A stretch of DNA of 64,000 bases from Lentzea cavernae (GTDB lineage: Bacteria > Actinomycetota > Actinomycetes > Mycobacteriales > Pseudonocardiaceae). Positions 61,512-64,000 of this stretch are shown here, piece after piece. The position numbers and the translations under genes were made by a program. The notes under the pieces were generated by a model. The model was not told where the DNA came from. It saw nothing but the letters and a program-made list of their open reading frames with translations, and searched no databases. The stretch lies in assembly GCF_014653695.1 (NCBI RefSeq), contig NZ_BNAR01000007.1, positions 372,001 to 436,000 of the forward strand. Reading direction: 5' to 3'. The number at the start of each line of letters is the position of its first letter. The stretch's first letter is position 1.

Positions 61512-61882
61512 AGCGGTCGTCGCACCACGGTTCGATCCGCAGCGGACTCGCGGACAGGACCCGGCAGCTCGACGCCGGTCGGCGAGGCTCGTGATCGTGG
61601 GCATCCGGGCCGTCACGTCCGGTGAGCCGACCCGGCCGAACCTGAAGGAAACCTGAAGGTGTTGAGCCTGGTCACAGTGAAAGCCGACCGGAACACAGCG
61701 GTTCGGTTGTACGTTCAACGAAGTGGTTGGCCGCCGGCGCTCGAGCTGCGCGCCAGGGCGATCCGGCACCCCCAGGCCGGAAAAGCCCTTCCGCAGGCGT
61801 GCGTGCTCGCGCCGCGGTCAGCCCGCCGTCGACCGGCACTCCGGTAAACCCCCCTCACCGGTAGTGGCGGTCGGCGGCACCC
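61512..61882. other. Intergenic region between coiled-coil gene and cupin gene
   Basis: This 371-bp region between two convergent stop codons has no convincing gene. It contains a direct repeat, CCTGAAGG at 61641 and 61652 (11-bp period), and a GC-rich tail. A frame opening near 61659 encodes an Arg/Ala-rich peptide without family features and is not called. Confidence 0.5.
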
Positions 61883-62302
61883 TCAGAGGTTGTACTGGTC
61901 GTGGCGCTCGTAGAACGCGACCAGCTCCTCAGGCGACATGCCCTTCGCGTCCCCGACCTCGAGGAAGAACTCCTCGCGGGCGATCCCCGGCGAGAAGAGG
62001 ATCAGCATCCGCACGGGAGCGTCGCTGTCGTTGCGGAACGCGTGCGGGCGGTCGGCGGGCACATAGAGGAAGTCGCCCTCACCCGCACGAACCCACTCGT
62101 CGCCGTCGAGCAGCGTGATCTCGCCCTCGAGCACGTAGAACGACTCGGAGAACGTCTTGTGGAAGTGCGGCCGCGCGCCCGGCTGACGGGCCTCCATCCG
62201 CCACTCGAACAGGCCGAACTCGCCGTTCGTCGCGGAGCCGGGCGCCACGAAACGGGTGGTCCGGGTGCTGAAGCCCACCTCAGAGGCCGGTCGGAACGAC
62301 AT
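61883..62302 (-). CDS. Cupin-domain protein
   Basis: A 139-residue single-domain cupin. Motif 1 is RPHFHKTFSESFYVLEGEI (GxxxHxH..E-type metal ligands) and motif 2 is GEGDFLYVPADRPHAFRN. The C-terminus is GMSPEELVAFYERHDQYNL. The metal site looks intact, so an oxygenase or isomerase role or a sensor role is possible; nothing in the context fixes the substrate. It diverges from the FAD dehydrogenase gene 72 bp away. Confidence 0.88.
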   Translation of the reverse strand: MSFRPASEVGFSTRTTRFVAPGSATNGEFGLFEWRMEARQPGARPHFHKTFSESFYVLEGEITLLDGDEWVRAGEGDFLYVPADRPHAFRNDSDAPVRMLILFSPGIAREEFFLEVGDAKGMSPEELVAFYERHDQYNL

Positions 62303-62374
62303 GAACGCTCTCCCCCAAAAAGTGAAATTGACTCAGGTCTCGTGCGTGACCAGCGGTCGATCTAGACTCGCCCG

Positions 62375-64000
62375 ATGGCACATGACGCGGATGTCATCGT
62401 CGTCGGCGCGGGCCTCGCAGGTCTCGTCGCGACCGCAGAGCTCGCCGACGCGGGTCGCAAGGTCATCCTCCTCGACCAGGAGCCGGAAGCGTCGCTCGGC
62501 GGCCAGGCGTGGTGGTCGTTCGGCGGGCTGTTCCTGGTGGACACCCCCGAGCAGCGCAGGCTTCGGGTCAAGGACTCGCACGACCTGGCGTTGCAGGACT
62601 GGATGGGCTCGGCGGCCTTCGACCGGGAGGAGGACCACTGGCCACGGCTGTGGGCACAGGCCTATGTGGACTTCGCCGCCGGTGAGAAGCGCTCCTGGCT
62701 GCACAACATGGGGGTGCGCTGGTTCCCGCTCGTGCAGTGGGCCGAGCGCGGTGGCTACCTGGCGGACGGGCACGGCAACTCGGTGCCGCGCTTCCACGTC
62801 ACGTGGGGCACCGGGCCGGGCATCGTCGAACCGTTCGAGCGCCGGGTGCGGGAGGCCGTCGCGAAGGGACTCGTGACGCTCAAGTTCCGCCACAAGGTCA
62901 CGAGCGTCAACGTCACCAACGGCGTGTGCGACGGCGTGTCCGGTGACGTGCTGGAGCCGTCGTCGGTCGGCAGGGCCGAACCCAGCTCGCGCACGGTCGT
63001 CGGCGACTTCTCCCTCAGCGCGCAGGCCGTGATCGTCACGTCCGGCGGCATCGGCGGCAACCACGACCTGGTGCGCAAGAACTGGCCCGAGCGGATGGGC
63101 AAGCCGCCGAAGTACATGATCGCCGGTGTGCCGGACTTCGTGGACGGCTCGATGCTCGAGATCACGCAGAAGGCCGGCGGCGCGATCATCAACGCCGACC
63201 GCATGTGGCACTACCCCGAGGGCATCGCGAACTACGCGCCCGTCTGGTCGCGGCACGGCATCCGCATCCTGCCCGGCCCGTCGCCGCTGTGGCTCGACGC
63301 CGACGGCAAGCGGCTGCCGATCCCGCTGTTCCCCGGCTTCGACTCGCTGGGGTCGTTGCAGCACATCACCACTCACGGCCACGAGCACTCGTGGTTCGTG
63401 CTGAACAAGCGGATCATCGGCAAGGAGTTCGCGCTGTCGGGCTCCGAGCAGAACCCCGACCTGACGGGCAAGGACACGAGGGCCGTCCTCAAGCGCGCAC
63501 TGCCCGGCGCGGTCGCGCCCGTGGAGGCGTTCGCGCAGAAGTCCAAGGAGTTCATCCAGGCGGGCACGGTCGCGGACCTGGCGCGCGGGATGAACGCGTT
63601 GATCGGCGATTCCCGGATCGACGCGGCCGCGCTGGAGAAGACGATCGTCGAGCGCGACCGCCAGGTCACCGCCGGGCTGAGCAAGGACTCGCAGATCAAC
63701 GCGATCCGCCAGACCCGGAACTTCCTGACGGACAAGCTGATCCGGGTCGTCGAGCCGCACCGGCTGCTCGACCCCAAGGCCGGTCCGCTGATCGCGGTCA
63801 GGCTCTCGGTGCTCACGCGCAAGACGCTGGGCGGCCTGCACACCGACCTGTCGTCGCGGGTGCTCGACACGTCCGGCGAGGTGCTGCCGGGTCTGTACGC
63901 CGCCGGTGAGGCCGCCGGGTTCGGCGGCGGTGGCGTGCACGGCTACCGGGCGCTCGAGGGCACGTTCCTCGGCGGCTGCCTGTTCTCCGGACGGGTGGCC
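62375..64000 (+). CDS. FAD-binding dehydrogenase (fumarate-reductase flavoprotein family), 3' end beyond window
   Basis: At least 542 residues of a flavoprotein related to fumarate reductase and 3-ketosteroid dehydrogenases. The N-terminus has the dinucleotide motif VIVVGAGLAGLVATAELADA and an acidic strand end (LLDQE). The middle has VTSGGIGGNHDLVRKNWPER and THGHEHSWFVLNK. The C-terminal FAD motif is GLYAAGEAAGFGGGGVHGYR, ALEGTFLGGCLFSGR, where the window stops, so only a few residues are missing. Actinomycete members of this exact type are annotated as FAD-binding dehydrogenases of unknown substrate. Confidence 0.9.
   Translation, partial: MAHDADVIVVGAGLAGLVATAELADAGRKVILLDQEPEASLGGQAWWSFGGLFLVDTPEQRRLRVKDSHDLALQDWMGSAAFDREEDHWPRLWAQAYVDFAAGEKRSWLHNMGVRWFPLVQWAERGGYLADGHGNSVPRFHVTWGTGPGIVEPFERRVREAVAKGLVTLKFRHKVTSVNVTNGVCDGVSGDVLEPSSVGRAEPSSRTVVGDFSLSAQAVIVTSGGIGGNHDLVRKNWPERMGKPPKYMIAGVPDFVDGSMLEITQKAGGAIINADRMWHYPEGIANYAPVWSRHGIRILPGPSPLWLDADGKRLPIPLFPGFDSLGSLQHITTHGHEHSWFVLNKRIIGKEFALSGSEQNPDLTGKDTRAVLKRALPGAVAPVEAFAQKSKEFIQAGTVADLARGMNALIGDSRIDAAALEKTIVERDRQVTAGLSKDSQINAIRQTRNFLTDKLIRVVEPHRLLDPKAGPLIAVRLSVLTRKTLGGLHTDLSSRVLDTSGEVLPGLYAAGEAAGFGGGGVHGYRALEGTFLGGCLFSGRVA

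Overview
The window is chromosomal DNA from a high-GC filamentous actinomycete. Starts are often GTG, intergenic gaps are short, and there are many secreted proteins with Ala-rich signal peptides. AfsR/SARP-type regulators, a Thr-linked chitinase and DasR-like operators (dre) are present. The protein types and the cellulose/chitin-binding enzymes suggest the Pseudonocardiaceae (Lentzea, Saccharothrix or Actinosynnema type); this placement is inferred from family resemblance, not from a marker gene. I see no rRNA, tRNA, CRISPR array, transposase or prophage.

Layout. 0-9 kb: a DUF2000 / Pr6Pr / MFS gene row, an AraC regulator, a first AfsR-like regulator, a lytic polysaccharide monooxygenase (LPMO) followed after 4 bp by a DUF305 lipoprotein and preceded by a perfect dre palindrome, a second DUF305 lipoprotein and a prolyl aminopeptidase. 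9-19 kb: an APC permease, a GGDEF/HD-GYP membrane protein, a second AfsR-like regulator, and a secreted-protein group (M23 peptidase, a broken NlpC/P60 gene, two DUF2690-type proteins). 18.7-25.2 kb: DUF2306, secreted cyclophilin, CobF, a TetR/SDR divergent pair with several operator palindromes, an HTH regulator and a secreted tripeptidyl-aminopeptidase-like hydrolase. 25.2-25.9 kb: a non-coding stretch with two different 19-bp tandem arrays.

25.9-29 kb: a PP2C phosphatase diverging from an HTH-containing N6-adenine methylase that is followed by a Hanks-type kinase; a palindrome sits between them. 28.9-33.9 kb: an AlkA glycosylase, an orphan NarL-type response regulator, a zinc-finger/ATPase/LuxR regulator and a HAD protein lacking its nucleophile. 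34-39.5 kb: a dre-controlled GH18 chitinase, two tandem serine hydrolases and an M14 carboxypeptidase. 39.8-46 kb: RecD2, a two-component pair and a DUF4173 membrane protein. 46-51 kb: a Pls/PosA-type single-module NRPS translationally coupled to an M1 peptidase.

The most unusual locus is 50.96-54.78 kb on the minus strand: four overlapping genes encoding a J-domain pseudokinase, a VWA protein, a divergent adenylosuccinate-synthetase (PurA/PurZ fold) and an NrtR-type regulator with a dead Nudix box. A perfect 9-bp inverted repeat lies directly before the first start codon. It looks like a self-regulated nucleotide-linked signalling or stress system that I cannot match to a described one. The window ends with an MscS channel, a stand-alone subtilisin-propeptide-like lipoprotein convergent with a large S8 protease that carries a related propeptide, a cupin, and a nearly complete FAD-dependent dehydrogenase.

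Regulatory logic visible in the sequence: DasR-type sites tie the LPMO/DUF305 pair and the chitinase into one chitin regulon 28 kb apart, and TetR, HTH-methylase and NrtR loci each carry palindromes in the position expected for autoregulation.
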